Shown here: one piece after another, positions 34,194 through 46,267 of the stretch
Layout: the number at the start of each line of letters is the position of its first letter
Position numbering within the stretch: position 1 is the first letter of the stretch
NCBI RefSeq assembly: GCF_013626205.1
Contig: NZ_QHJE01000001.1
Coordinates: 2,026,501-2,090,500, forward strand
DNA: 64,000 nt
Direction of reading: 5' to 3'
From: Hyphomicrobium methylovorum
GTDB lineage: Bacteria; Pseudomonadota; Alphaproteobacteria; Rhizobiales; Hyphomicrobiaceae
Program-made: the position numbers and the translations under genes
The notes under the pieces: model-generated
The model's database searches: none
What the model saw: only the letters and a program-made list of their open reading frames with translations
What the model was told of the DNA's origin: nothing

Positions 34194-35450
34194 ATGGCGG
34201 ACAAGCGCACATCTAAAACGTTCGGCCTCCTCGATATCGGCACCAGCAAGACGGTGGCGGCGGTGATTGTCGCCGAGCAAAGGCCGGGCTCCGCAGAGCC
34301 GGTGCTTAAGCTGGCGGGCCTTGGCATGCAGCGCTCAAAGGGCGTCAAAGCCGGTGTTCTGACAAATCTTGATGACGCAGAATCGATCGTGCGTTCGGTG
34401 ATAGGGCATGCCGAGCGGACGGCTGGCGTGTCGGTTGGCAATTACACCGTGTCGATTGCTGCAGGGCGTCTCGCATCGACGCATTGCACGGCGCGTATCG
34501 ACGTCGAAAGCGGTCACGTCACGCACGAGGATATGGCGCGCCTGATGTCTGCGGGCGAAAGCTACGCGCAACGGGATGGCCGCACGCTGCTTCATCTCAA
34601 TCGTTTGGCTTGCGAACTCGACGGCGCGGCAGGCGTACGCGATCCGATCGGATTTGCGGCCCGGCGTCTCGCGGCAGGCCTTCATGCCGTAACTGCTGAC
34701 GAAGCGCCGCTGCGCAACCTTCTGGTTCTGATCGACCGCTGTTACGCGGAGTGTGATGGGCTCGTCGCGACGCCTTATGCCAGCGCGCTTGCGGTGACGA
34801 CGCCGGAAGAGCGTCAGTTCGGTGTGACATGCATCGATTTCGGCGCCGGTACGACGACACTGGCTATGTTTTCAGAGGGGATGCTTGCGGGCGTCGATGT
34901 CGTTCCGGTGGGTGGTCAGCACATCACCTACGACATCGCGCGGACGTTGCAGACGCCACTCTCAGAAGCCGAGCGAATCAAAACGCTTTATGGCACACTG
35001 CTCAATGCCCAGTCTGATGAGCACGAGTCGATCGCCCATCCGGTTGCCGGGGAAGATGACGACGCGAGCTACGAAACCACCAAGGCACGACTGACGGAAA
35101 TCATTCGGCCACGCGTGCAGCAACTCTTGGGGCTAGTCGGCGAGCGGATCGCGCTCAACCCGGCGAGTCGCTTTGCAGGAGAGAAGGTTGTTCTGACGGG
35201 CGGAGCCAGCCAGCTTCTCGGACTATCCGAGTATGTCGCGCACGAATTCGGGCGGCCGGTACGACTCGGTCGGCCGAACGATCTCGTGGGACTGAACGCA
35301 AGCCTATCCGGACCGCAAATGGCGACGATTTCCGGTTTGGCGACGATTGCGGCCCGGGGTCGTGCCGAGTGGAGTCCGCCATATGGGCGCAAGGTTCTTA
35401 CGCAAGGGTACCTCGGACGTGTCGGTTCGTGGCTCAAGCGCGGGTTTTAG
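34194..35450 (+). CDS. ftsA: Cell division protein FtsA
   Basis: FtsA is an actin-fold ATPase tethering FtsZ to the membrane. The 418-residue protein has GLLDIGTSKTVAAVIV (phosphate 1 loop), the SHS2 1C domain, CIDFGAGTTTLAMF (phosphate 2) and VVLTGGASQLLGL, and ends in GYLGRVGSWLKRGF, an amphipathic membrane-targeting helix. The ATG at 34194 was chosen over a frame running to 33783, which only overlaps ftsQ. 90 bases separate it from ftsZ. Confidence 0.95.
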   Translation: MADKRTSKTFGLLDIGTSKTVAAVIVAEQRPGSAEPVLKLAGLGMQRSKGVKAGVLTNLDDAESIVRSVIGHAERTAGVSVGNYTVSIAAGRLASTHCTARIDVESGHVTHEDMARLMSAGESYAQRDGRTLLHLNRLACELDGAAGVRDPIGFAARRLAAGLHAVTADEAPLRNLLVLIDRCYAECDGLVATPYASALAVTTPEERQFGVTCIDFGAGTTTLAMFSEGMLAGVDVVPVGGQHITYDIARTLQTPLSEAERIKTLYGTLLNAQSDEHESIAHPVAGEDDDASYETTKARLTEIIRPRVQQLLGLVGERIALNPASRFAGEKVVLTGGASQLLGLSEYVAHEFGRPVRLGRPNDLVGLNASLSGPQMATISGLATIAARGRAEWSPPYGRKVLTQGYLGRVGSWLKRGF

Positions 35451-35540
35451 GGACGGTATGGACAGGTTCGCGGCAGGGATAAACCAGAAGGGGCGCATTA
35501 CGCCCTCGGGTCCGGACCGGCTAGAATTTTCGAGGACGTC

Positions 35541-37196
35541 ATGAGCATCAAGCTGCAATTGCCTACATTGGTCGATGTGAAGCCGCGGCTGACGGTCGTC
35601 GGCGTCGGTGGCGCAGGCTGCAACGCTGTCAACAATATGATCGCTGCCGGATTGCAGGGGGTCGAGTTCGTCGTTGCGAACACGGACGCGCAATCTCTCG
35701 CGGCTTCAAGCGCGGAATATCGCGTTCAACTCGGCGCTAACCTCACGGAAGGGCTTGGCGCGGGATCGCGGCCGGAGATCGGCGAAGCGGCCGCTGAAGA
35801 AGCAATCGATGAACTGAGAACGCATATCGCGGGCTCGCACATGGTGTTCGTTGCGGCTGGCATGGGCGGCGGAACGGGAACGGGCGCGGCGACTGTCGTG
35901 GCGCGGGCTGCTCGTGAGACAGGTGCGCTGACCGTCGGCGTCGTCTGTAAGCCGTTTCAGTTCGAAGGTGCGCGGCGCATGCGCATCGCGGAAGCTGGTG
36001 TGCAGACGCTGCGCCAGTACGTCGATACGCTCATCGTCATTCCGAACCAGAATCTGTTTCGCATCGCGAACGAACGGACGACGTTTGCCGAAGCGTTCGT
36101 GCTGGCCGACCAGGTGCTCTATTCGGGCGTAGCTTGCATCGTCGAGCTTGTACTGAAAGAGGGCCTAATCAATCTCGATTTCGCTGACGTTCGCACCATC
36201 ATGAGTGGAATGGGAACAGCGATGATGGGTACGGGCGAGGCGACGGGAGAGCGGCGCGCCGTTCTCGCGGCCGAAGAAGCCATCGCCAACCCGCTGCTCG
36301 ACGACGTGACGCTGCGTGGCGCGCGCGGACTGCTGCTTTCGATCTCGGGCGGCCGAGATATGACGCTTTACGAGGTGGACGAGGCCGCGAGCCGGGTCCG
36401 CGAGGAAGTGGATCCCGAGGCGAATATCATCGTCGGCGCAACGTTTGACGATCAGCTCGGCGACCGGCTGCGGGTTTCCATCGTTGCTTCCGGTATGAAT
36501 CGCGCCGAAGCGCAATTTGCGGCGCAGCAATCGGCTCAGGCTCAAGCGCAGGCTCGCGGCGGTGCAAAACAGCCCGCGCAGCAACCAATGCAGAGCGGCA
36601 ATGGCGGCTACGGCGCGCCGGAACCCTTTTCTCAGCCGCAGGCTCCCGCGAAACCGCAAGGGCAAGCCGGAAAGGGAAATCCTCCCGGCGATTTACAGCG
36701 GCGACTTTCCGAAGCGATGCAACCGCAATCGGCGGATCGTTCGCAGAACTATTCTAATGAAACGGAAAACGATTCGCGTGGCTCCGGTCGCGACAGCTGG
36801 ATTGCACCGGGCAATGTCAGCATCGAAGACGGACTCGAGAATTTTCCTCCGCTCACCGGCAACGCTTTGTTACGAACGCCACCGCTTCCACCGGGTGGTC
36901 TTACGACTGCAAGCGGACATCACTTCGAGCCTCAAGCGCCCGCAGAATTTCAGCGGGGCGGACGTCGCTTGCCGCAGATCGAAGACTTCCCTCCGCAGGC
37001 GCAGAAGGAATGGAATGCGCGTCGATCCACAGATGGTGGACGCTCAGAAGAGTCAAGAAAATCGGGCTTTTTTGGACGTTTGACGAATTTCAGCCGCAGT
37101 GTAAAACAGTCGTCACAAAGAGACGATGCGTATCGCGTTGAAGGCGATGATGAGAATCCATCTCTGCCAGTTTTTGTTGCACGCGAGCGACGGTGA
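35541..37196 (+). CDS. ftsZ: Cell division GTPase FtsZ (long linker)
   Basis: FtsZ is the tubulin-like GTPase of the Z ring. The 551-residue protein has [15 protein letters not shown] (residues 16-30), the tubulin signature GGGTGTGAA (about 111-119), [15 protein letters not shown] and the T7 synergy loop NLDFADV (about 212-218). After residue 320 comes a glutamine/proline/serine-rich linker of about 215 residues, then a C-terminal peptide ([13 protein letters not shown]) that diverges from the usual alphaproteobacterial IPAFLRRQ but keeps the Pro-x-Phe core. The 269-base gap to lpxC may hold a separate promoter. Confidence 0.95.
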   Translation: MSIKLQLPTLVDVKPRLTVVGVGGAGCNAVNNMIAAGLQGVEFVVANTDAQSLAASSAEYRVQLGANLTEGLGAGSRPEIGEAAAEEAIDELRTHIAGSHMVFVAAGMGGGTGTGAATVVARAARETGALTVGVVCKPFQFEGARRMRIAEAGVQTLRQYVDTLIVIPNQNLFRIANERTTFAEAFVLADQVLYSGVACIVELVLKEGLINLDFADVRTIMSGMGTAMMGTGEATGERRAVLAAEEAIANPLLDDVTLRGARGLLLSISGGRDMTLYEVDEAASRVREEVDPEANIIVGATFDDQLGDRLRVSIVASGMNRAEAQFAAQQSAQAQAQARGGAKQPAQQPMQSGNGGYGAPEPFSQPQAPAKPQGQAGKGNPPGDLQRRLSEAMQPQSADRSQNYSNETENDSRGSGRDSWIAPGNVSIEDGLENFPPLTGNALLRTPPLPPGGLTTASGHHFEPQAPAEFQRGGRRLPQIEDFPPQAQKEWNARRSTDGGRSEESRKSGFFGRLTNFSRSVKQSSQRDDAYRVEGDDENPSLPVFVARERR

Positions 37197-37465
37197 GATT
37201 GCGACTGCTTCAAGACAAACGTGTCGTCAAGCATGGTTGCTAAAGCGTAACAGAATGTAAGAAAGCGTGATTTGTCGGTGTTTCGCGAAGCAGTTAGCTT
37301 TTGGACATCGACTTCCTGCAGTGATCCTTCCAACGGTTCAAGACACGGCGAAAATAAGCCGGCGAACTGGCAAAAATCAGAAGGTGATGTGCAGCAGTCA
37401 GGGGGTGGTTGACCGCATTAATGCTGGGGAGCAGCGGTCCACCAGAACACGAGGGACGGCGCTGT

Positions 37466-38410
37466 ATGTCGAATCGATTCATCGGTGCGCGGCAAACCAC
37501 GCTTGCTCGCGAAATTCAGTTGACAGGCACGGGGGTGCACAGCGGAGCTCCGGTATCACTCACACTGCATCCAGCAGAGGCTGATACTGGGCTCCGTTTT
37601 CTTGTCACCAAACGTGGCAGGGTCATTGCTGAAATCGCTGCGCATGTCGCGAACGTAAAAAATCTAACGCTCTGTACGGTCATCGGCGATGAAGCCGGTA
37701 CGACCGTCAGCACAGTCGAACATCTTCTTGCCGCGCTCCGTGGCCTCGGGATCGATAACCTCTATATCGAGATCGATAGCAAAGAAGTTCCGATCATGGA
37801 CGGCAGCTCGGCGGATTACGTCGAAGCCATTGATCGGGTCGGCATTCGCGAGCTCTCTGAGCCGCGCAAGTACATCAAGGTTCTCAAATCTGTCCGCGCT
37901 GAAGAAAATGGCTGCTGGGGTGAGCTTCATCCGCACACCGGTTTCCGTATGGACGTTGAGATCGACTTTGAATCGCCCGTTATCGGTCGTCAGCGGCTCC
38001 AGTATGAGATGAGCCCAGGCATCTTCCGTCATGAAATCGCTCGCGCTCGCACGTTCGGCTTTATGAGCGACGTCGAGAAACTCTGGAAAGCAGGACTGGC
38101 GCTCGGCGCCGATCTTTCCAACACGGTCGCTATCGGCGAAGGCCGTGTGATGAACCCGGGCGGCCTGCGTTATCCACAAGAGTTCGTCCGTCACAAAATG
38201 CTCGATGCAGTTGGTGATCTGGCGCTGGCAGGTATGCCGCTGCTTGGTGCTTACCGCTCGTATCGCGGTGGCCATCGCCTCAATTCGATGGTTTTGCAGG
38301 CTCTGTTTGCCGATGCTTCGAACTGGAGCGTCGTGCAGGTTCCGCGCACTCGCACCACGCGGGCGCCGATGCCGGTTGCAACGTCCGGTATCGCAATCGC
38401 TGCGGAATAG
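37466..38410 (+). CDS. lpxC: UDP-3-O-acyl-N-acetylglucosamine deacetylase LpxC
   Basis: LpxC is the zinc deacetylase that commits UDP-acyl-GlcNAc to lipid A synthesis. The 314-residue protein begins with RQTTLAREIQLTGTGVHSG, contains STVEHLLAALRGLGIDN with the first zinc His (about residue 83), EVPIMDGSS and KMLDAVGDLAL preceded by a further zinc His. A longer frame to 37409 adds 19 residues, mostly unlike the family, so the ATG at 37466 is preferred. It sits after ftsZ as in most alphaproteobacteria. Confidence 0.95.
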   Translation: MSNRFIGARQTTLAREIQLTGTGVHSGAPVSLTLHPAEADTGLRFLVTKRGRVIAEIAAHVANVKNLTLCTVIGDEAGTTVSTVEHLLAALRGLGIDNLYIEIDSKEVPIMDGSSADYVEAIDRVGIRELSEPRKYIKVLKSVRAEENGCWGELHPHTGFRMDVEIDFESPVIGRQRLQYEMSPGIFRHEIARARTFGFMSDVEKLWKAGLALGADLSNTVAIGEGRVMNPGGLRYPQEFVRHKMLDAVGDLALAGMPLLGAYRSYRGGHRLNSMVLQALFADASNWSVVQVPRTRTTRAPMPVATSGIAIAAE

Positions 38411-38417
38411 TCTATCG

Positions 38418-38444
38418 GCGGGGCCTCAATCGCGGTGGCCCCGC
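38418..38444 (+). terminator. Hairpin after lpxC
   Basis: GCGGGGCC (38418-38425) pairs perfectly with GGCCCCGC (38437-38444) across an 11-base loop, 8 bases beyond the lpxC stop. Only ACTTTCG follows, not a full T-run, so it may be a partial terminator or an mRNA-protecting stem. Confidence 0.5.
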
Positions 38445-38627
38445 ACTTTCGGCCTGGAATGCACCACATTCCGCCGATAAATTTTCCCTGGGACAGGGTC
38501 TTCGGCGCGAGGGCGCCGATCTTTCAGATCGAAGACGGAAATGCTATCCGGGTTCCGGGTTGCAGTCGTTGACGAGATGGCCAAGAGCGGCACCAGCGCG
38601 GGCCAGGGTGGGGAAGCAACGCGGCGT

Positions 38628-39494
38628 ATGACGATACTCGCAGACAAGATCATTCCGTATTTCGTGCGGTTTTTTGCTGGAGCAACGCTTGTTGCAGCGC
38701 TGGCGCTTGCCGGCTGCGCGTCGAGCAAGCTTGATACCTCAGCGCTTAATCCCGATCCGCCTTCGAAAATGTTCGCGGATGCGGACGCAAAAATGGCGAG
38801 CGGAAATTTCGAGGATGCAGCGAAGCAGTTCGAAGCCGTCGACCGCGAGCATCCATATTCGCCGGAAGCGCGCCGTTCGATCGTGATGGCGGCTTACGCG
38901 TATTATCGCGCAGGCAAGGCGCCTGAAGCGATTGCGTCGGCCGAGCGCTACGTCGCGATGCATCCCGGCACGAAAGAAGCGCCGATGGCGCACAACATTA
39001 TCGCCCAATCGTACTTCGACGACATGAAGACGTCGAACCGGGATCAGACGCCCGCGCGGAAGGCGCTTGAACAGTTCAAGACTTTGAAGACGCGCTACCC
39101 TGATAGCGAGTACGCGCGCGATGCGGACAACAAGATCCGTCTTTGTCAGGATAACATCGCAGCTTCCGAGATGGAGGTTGGCCGCTACTACCTCGACAAG
39201 CACAACTACGTTGCCGCGATCAATCGCTTCAAGACAGTGGTGAGCGATTACCAGACGACTGCGCATGTCGAGGAAGCGCTTGCGCGCCTCGTCGAAGCCT
39301 ACATGGCGCTGGGGATCGTTAAGGAAGCGCAGAATGCGGCCGCTGTGCTTGGGCACAACTATCCCGATAGCAAGTGGTACAAAGATTCCTATGCCCTGCT
39401 TCAGTCGGGTGGTGTCGGTCCGCGTGAGGACGGGGAGTCGTGGCTCTCAAAGACTTGGAACGCAGTACCGAAAATTAGCCTCGGTAACGGTTAG
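38628..39494 (+). CDS. bamD: Outer-membrane assembly lipoprotein BamD
   Basis: BamD is the essential lipoprotein of the BAM complex that inserts outer-membrane barrels. From the ATG at 38628 the signal segment ends in the lipobox LALAGC (Cys at residue 30), followed by tetratricopeptide-type repeats: KMFADADAKMASGNFEDAAKQ, HPYSPEARRSI, and YPDSEYARDAD. The 288-residue size is close to the family. A frame extending to 38541 lacks a signal-like N-terminus. It follows lpxC and precedes ligA directly; recN, often found here, is missing. Confidence 0.93.
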   Translation: MTILADKIIPYFVRFFAGATLVAALALAGCASSKLDTSALNPDPPSKMFADADAKMASGNFEDAAKQFEAVDREHPYSPEARRSIVMAAYAYYRAGKAPEAIASAERYVAMHPGTKEAPMAHNIIAQSYFDDMKTSNRDQTPARKALEQFKTLKTRYPDSEYARDADNKIRLCQDNIAASEMEVGRYYLDKHNYVAAINRFKTVVSDYQTTAHVEEALARLVEAYMALGIVKEAQNAAAVLGHNYPDSKWYKDSYALLQSGGVGPREDGESWLSKTWNAVPKISLGNG

Positions 39495-39510
39495 AGCTGT
39501 TCGCGGCTGA

Positions 39511-41724
<2,214 letters not shown>

Positions 41725-41760
41725 GCTTTGCCCTGCGAACCGCGCGTGCTTTATGGTTGC

Positions 41761-43572
41761 TTATAGAGGCTTCGTTGCCTGTTTCAGCCACGCACGGTCG
41801 TGTGCATCAAGTTTGCCCGAAAGCGTTTCAAACACGCGGCGATGGTAAGCGTCGAGCCATTCGCGCTCGATTGTCTCAAGCATCTCGACATCGATCAAGC
41901 GTCGGTCGATCGGCGCGAGCGTCAATGTTTCCAATGCCATCATCGGCCGTTCGCCGTCGCCGATTTTTTCCGCGGGCGTGACCAGCACGACGTTCTCGAT
42001 GCGAATTCCATAGGCACCGACTTTATAAAAGCCGGGCTCGTTGGAAATGAGCATGCCGGGTTCGAGCGGCGTCATGCCTCCGCGCGAGATCGACTGCGGG
42101 CCTTCGTGTACCGAGAGATAGCTGCCGATGCCGTGACCCGTGCCGTGGTCGAAGTCTTCACCGATGGACCATAGCGCGCGGCGCGCGAAGGGATCGAGAT
42201 CGATGCCGCGCGTGCCTTTTGGAAAGCGCGCTGTTGCGACTGCGATGTGTCCTTTGAGAACGGCGGTGAAGTGCCGCTTCATATTTTGGTTCGGCTCTCC
42301 GACGGCGACGGTGCGCGTGATGTCGGTCGTGCCGTCCTGGTATTGTCCGCCGCTATCGATCAGGAAGAGTTCGCCAGGTGTGACTGTCCGATTGGTGGCT
42401 TCGGAGACGCGATAATGGACGATGGCGCCGTTCGAACCGGCGCCGGAAATGGTTGCGAAGCTGATTTCGCGCAGCATGTTCGTGTCGCGACGGAAGTCTT
42501 CAAGTTTTTTAACGGCCGTGATTTCGTCAAGCTCGCCTTTGGGTGCGGTATCGTCGAGCCACGCCAGAAAGCGAACGACTGCTGCGCCATCGCGTTCGTG
42601 CGCGGAACGAGCGCCGTCGATTTCGGCTTCGGTCTTGATCGCCTTTGGCAGAATGCACGGATCCTGTCCGCGCGCGATTGCTGCTGGGCCGAGTTTCAAT
42701 TCGAACCATGCGCTTGCCGTTTCAGGGTCCAGGCGAACGCGCTTGCCTTGTGATTTCAGGCTGGCGAGGCGCTCCTTCATGGTCTTCGGCGGAAGCAACT
42801 TGGCGACCTTCGCGAGGCTGGTGCGCGCTTCGGCGTCTACCCTTTCAGCGTCAATAAAAAGCTCGGCCTTGCCGCTGGCGGGCACGATCGCGAATGCGAG
42901 TGCGACGGGGTTATGCGCGACGTCGCTTCCTCGGATATTGAATAGCCAGCAGATCGAATCCGGCAGCGTCAGAATGACGGCGGCCTGTCCTTCACTTTTC
43001 AATCTCGCCTGAATGCTCGCGATCTTGTCGGCGGCGGACTTGCCCGTGAATTCGAGCGGCTGCGCTATGACGGGGTTTGCTGGCGGCTTTGGACGCGCTT
43101 TGCCCCACAGCGTGTCGATTGGATTCTTGGGCAGCGGTTTTAGTTTGATGTTCTTCGAAGAGAGCGCTGTTTTGAGACGCGCGATCTCTCCGCCCGTGTG
43201 TGTCCAAGGATCAAAGCCGACGGTGTGGCCCTTGCCGAGCGCGCTGCTCAACCATTCGCCGAGCTTCGCGCGGGGCAACAGCGAGACCTCGAAAACGGAC
43301 TTATCGGTCTCAGCCGCAGCTTGAACCGTGTAGCGGCCATCGATCATCAGCATCGCGGATTTGCGCGTGACGACTGCGAGGCCCGCTGAGCCCGAGAAAC
43401 CAGAGATCCATTGCAGACGCTCGTCTGACGCCGGGACGTATTCGCCCTGATGCTTGTCGGCGCGCGGGATCAGTACGGCGTCGAGCTTTGCTTTGGCCAT
43501 CAGCGCGCGCAGCGCCTTTACGCGCGCGGCGACGTTTTCGGGGTTCGACTGCGATTGGAAGGTTTGAAACAT
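41761..43572 (-). CDS. pepP: Xaa-Pro aminopeptidase (M24B, aminopeptidase P family)
   Basis: A 603-residue metalloaminopeptidase that removes N-terminal residues preceding proline. Two creatinase-type N-terminal domains (first about 1-150, with ISGFSGSAGLAVV and DGRYTVQA) precede the C-terminal pita-bread catalytic domain. Metal ligands are visible in LIDSGGQYQDGTTDITRT (two Asp), GTGHGIGSYLSVHEGPQ (His), NEPGFY (Glu) and RIENVVLV (Glu). This three-domain layout resembles eukaryotic APP1 and bacterial long forms. The ATG at 43572 was preferred over a TTG at 43608. It is convergent with ligA. Confidence 0.9.
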   Translation of the reverse strand: MFQTFQSQSNPENVAARVKALRALMAKAKLDAVLIPRADKHQGEYVPASDERLQWISGFSGSAGLAVVTRKSAMLMIDGRYTVQAAAETDKSVFEVSLLPRAKLGEWLSSALGKGHTVGFDPWTHTGGEIARLKTALSSKNIKLKPLPKNPIDTLWGKARPKPPANPVIAQPLEFTGKSAADKIASIQARLKSEGQAAVILTLPDSICWLFNIRGSDVAHNPVALAFAIVPASGKAELFIDAERVDAEARTSLAKVAKLLPPKTMKERLASLKSQGKRVRLDPETASAWFELKLGPAAIARGQDPCILPKAIKTEAEIDGARSAHERDGAAVVRFLAWLDDTAPKGELDEITAVKKLEDFRRDTNMLREISFATISGAGSNGAIVHYRVSEATNRTVTPGELFLIDSGGQYQDGTTDITRTVAVGEPNQNMKRHFTAVLKGHIAVATARFPKGTRGIDLDPFARRALWSIGEDFDHGTGHGIGSYLSVHEGPQSISRGGMTPLEPGMLISNEPGFYKVGAYGIRIENVVLVTPAEKIGDGERPMMALETLTLAPIDRRLIDVEMLETIEREWLDAYHRRVFETLSGKLDAHDRAWLKQATKPL

Positions 43573-43617
43573 GACGACGTTTTTAGGAGGCTCACGGGGT
43601 GGCGGCAACGTGCGATT

Positions 43618-44493
43618 TTAGCGCCGTTCGAACGTCAGTGCCGACCATCCGGTGTGGCGGTCGTGGCGCATGAGCGCAAAGTCCTGCGTGCGATAGGCGG
43701 CGATGACTTCTGGCGCTTGCGGAATGAGGATGCCGGAGAGCACCAGCGTTCCGCCGGTTGTGACGGCTTGTGCAAGCGCCGGTGCGAGACGCAGCAACGG
43801 ACCGGCGAGAATGTTCGCGATCAATAGATCATAAGGTGCGCGGCTGCGAACCTCGGGATGGGCCAGGCCATCACCCTCATAAAGCGCGATGCGGCGCGAG
43901 GCCCCATTCAGGCGGACGTTCTCTGTCGCGACCTCGACGGATTTAGGGTCGATGTCCGCGGCGATGACGCGAGCGTGAGGCATCGCCTTTGTGGCGGCGA
44001 TTGACAGGACGCCCGATCCGCAGCCGAGATCCAGGATGTTTTCGTAAGCGCGTGAGCGGGACAGCCGGTCGATCGCAAGCAGGCAGCCCAGCGTCGTTGC
44101 GTGGTGCGCTGTGCCAAAGGCCTCTCCCGCATCGATCAGGATGGTATTGGGACCTCGTGCAACGCGATTGCGATCATGGCTGCCGTGGATCGTAAAGCGA
44201 CCGGCTCGCACAGGCGGCAGGGCCGCTTGGGACACCGCCACCCAGTTGAGGTCAGGCACGATCTCGGCTGTGAATTCCGGAAGAGGGCCTTCCATGATCT
44301 GAGCAAGCTCGTCCGCGAGGTTGCGGTCTCCGCTGTCGAGATCGACATATGCTTCGACGCGCCACTTGCCCGGACCGTTCTCGAACACGGTCAATGCGTC
44401 CGGCGGCGGCTCTACGAAGTCCTGTAGAGCGTTGACGGTCGCATGCGCGAGGGATCGATCGGTAAAGTCAGCGGCGAACTTCTTGACGGTCAT
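43618..44493 (-). CDS. prmA: Ribosomal protein L11 methyltransferase PrmA
   Basis: PrmA trimethylates ribosomal protein L11. The 291-residue protein has an N-terminal L11-recognition domain, the linker GEAFGTAHHATTLGCLLAID and SAM motif ILDLGCGSGVLSIAATK (about residues 154-170), then the post-motif segments LIANILAGPL with Asn-Ile of the NPPY-like NIL signature. Same strand as pepP, 45 bases upstream of it, so probably cotranscribed. Confidence 0.93.
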   Translation of the reverse strand: MTVKKFAADFTDRSLAHATVNALQDFVEPPPDALTVFENGPGKWRVEAYVDLDSGDRNLADELAQIMEGPLPEFTAEIVPDLNWVAVSQAALPPVRAGRFTIHGSHDRNRVARGPNTILIDAGEAFGTAHHATTLGCLLAIDRLSRSRAYENILDLGCGSGVLSIAATKAMPHARVIAADIDPKSVEVATENVRLNGASRRIALYEGDGLAHPEVRSRAPYDLLIANILAGPLLRLAPALAQAVTTGGTLVLSGILIPQAPEVIAAYRTQDFALMRHDRHTGWSALTFERR

Positions 44494-44507
44494 AAGCTTC
44501 AGTTAGC

Positions 44508-45956
44508 TCATCGGCCCTCAAACTCATAGCCCTCTGATGGGATCGGATCGGGAAGGTGATCGAGAAACAGGTCCCACTTGTCGTCGATGTGCTTGGCGGC
44601 CTGGGCCGGCGGCAGGGTTGCCAGCGTTCCGTCGGGCTTTTCGACGACGATGCCGTCGCGAATTAACCGATCGAGGGCATCATCGATCTCGAAGTCGACT
44701 TTCACGCCGAACGTCCGGTGCAGGTACGACTCGATGGCGAGGTCGATCGAGGGAAGGTCCGCACGCGTCGATTTTTCTTTCGCGAGAACGCTGTAGAGCA
44801 GCATTTCTTCCTTTACGTCCTCCTCGGCGCCGCGGGCAGCGATCTTGAGGATGACGCCGCGGTTGTCGGCCATCGTGTGGAAGTAGAGGTTCTGCGCCAT
44901 CACGACCATGTAGCGCTGCTTCTGATTGAAAAAGCCCATTGCCTGACGCGCGGCGATACCGCCGAGGCCTGCCAAGGCACCCATGGCCGCGATTGGATTG
45001 CTGGCGAGCAACGCGATCTTTCCGGCGGCGCCAAAGGCACCCATGCCGAGGCCGCCCCCGGCCGTAACGCCGAGGCGAAGCTTATCGCGCGAGCGGAAAC
45101 GCACCTCCGTATTCGGAAACACCATCTCGATGTCTGTGCGCGGAATGTTCTTGAAAAGCTTCAAGTAGATATTTTTATCCGCGATGCCCGGCGGAAGTTG
45201 CTGCCAGCGGCGATCGACCCATTTGGTGGCGGCCTCGCGGGTCCATTTGCGATCCTGCATCACCTCTTCGACGCGGGTTTCAAACGGCTTCAGTTTGAAC
45301 ATGATGAAAAGGCGCTGGAAGATCGGGACGTTGAACTCTTCCTTGCGCAGGAACTTGCGAACAATCCGTTTTTCATAACGCTGGTTGGTGGCGCCGCGGT
45401 AGTAGATCACGATGCGTTCGAACGCTTTCATGTCCACGGTCAGGTCCAGCCCGTAGTGGCTGTCCCGCGTCAGAATCATTTCGACGTCGGTTGGGTCGAT
45501 GCGTTCGTAGTTGGCACGCTGCAAGAGGCCTTCGACTCCCTCGAAGACCCGATGCTTCAGCACATCGCGATCCTCCTCAGAGAACTTCCGCGTCATCAGC
45601 AGATCGCTGTCGGGCGAGAAGGTTTCGTAGGTCTGCTCGAGATCGAGCAGCAGCGCGAAATACTGCTGCTGGCGCCAATAATCGAGATAGCGGAAAAAGC
45701 GTCGTGCGTCGGCTGCCTGGCCCGGTGGCCAGAGCCACGGCTTGGTCAGGCGATCCAGCAGCGCGAAGCGCGTGACGGGAATGAAGCGCTCGCGCTTTCT
45801 TCGTTCGTCTGGTTGAAGGATGTCGCTCACGCGCTCTTCGACGTCGTCTTCGCGCGCCTCGGCCGGTTTGGCGTCGAGATCGGTCAGATCGTACAGGCGC
45901 TCAAAGAATCCCGGCTTCCTCGAAAGAGGGCCCGCTGTAAAATCCGCGGACGACAT
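44508..45956 (-). CDS. TMEM143/DUF3754-family protein
   Basis: A 482-residue protein of the DUF3754 (TMEM143-like) family, so far without a known function; its eukaryotic relatives are mitochondrial membrane proteins. Seen here: an N-terminal charged region, ERFIPVTRFALLDRL (about 57-71), a conserved KLKPFETRVEEVMQDRKWTREAATKWVDRRW... block (from about 220), and one or two hydrophobic glycine-rich helices (GGGLGMGAFGAAGKIALLASN, about 300-320) before a C-terminal soluble part with a helix-turn-helix-like segment. The ATG at 45956 with GGGGAG upstream was chosen over a TTG at 45965. It lies 14 bases upstream of prmA on the same strand, suggesting an operon. Confidence 0.8.
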   Translation of the reverse strand: MSSADFTAGPLSRKPGFFERLYDLTDLDAKPAEAREDDVEERVSDILQPDERRKRERFIPVTRFALLDRLTKPWLWPPGQAADARRFFRYLDYWRQQQYFALLLDLEQTYETFSPDSDLLMTRKFSEEDRDVLKHRVFEGVEGLLQRANYERIDPTDVEMILTRDSHYGLDLTVDMKAFERIVIYYRGATNQRYEKRIVRKFLRKEEFNVPIFQRLFIMFKLKPFETRVEEVMQDRKWTREAATKWVDRRWQQLPPGIADKNIYLKLFKNIPRTDIEMVFPNTEVRFRSRDKLRLGVTAGGGLGMGAFGAAGKIALLASNPIAAMGALAGLGGIAARQAMGFFNQKQRYMVVMAQNLYFHTMADNRGVILKIAARGAEEDVKEEMLLYSVLAKEKSTRADLPSIDLAIESYLHRTFGVKVDFEIDDALDRLIRDGIVVEKPDGTLATLPPAQAAKHIDDKWDLFLDHLPDPIPSEGYEFEGR

Positions 45957-46267
45957 ATGACGCAACTCCCCGTCGTGTGATTTCCCCCGGCCCCTTTGCC
46001 CTGATCTACGGGTCCGGCGGAGATTTTAGTCGGCCCAGGGCGGCTTTGTCGAGTTTGGCAGTTCCCTAGATCGGACGGCACTGTTCGCGACGCCCTTCTC
46101 TCTGGTTGCTTGGAGAGAACGGCAGCAGCATGGCGGGGACGGAGAGGGCATGTTGCACGCCAGCATTGTAGAATACCGGTTCATAACTTGCCGAATTGCC
46201 ACAGTCGTGCCGAGGTCGCGATACGATCCTTGTACAAAGGGATCGGGAAGTGATTGCCGGGGGATGA
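45957..46267. other. Divergent intergenic region (DUF3754 / J-domain gene)
   Basis: 311 bases between divergent genes. No clear operator, hairpin with T-run, or small ORF with a ribosome binding site was seen; it presumably contains the two promoters. Confidence 0.4.

Noticed and set aside
44718-45980. 420-codon plus-strand open frame
   Set aside because: Antisense to the DUF3754 gene; no domain or ribosome binding site, typical GC-rich shadow.
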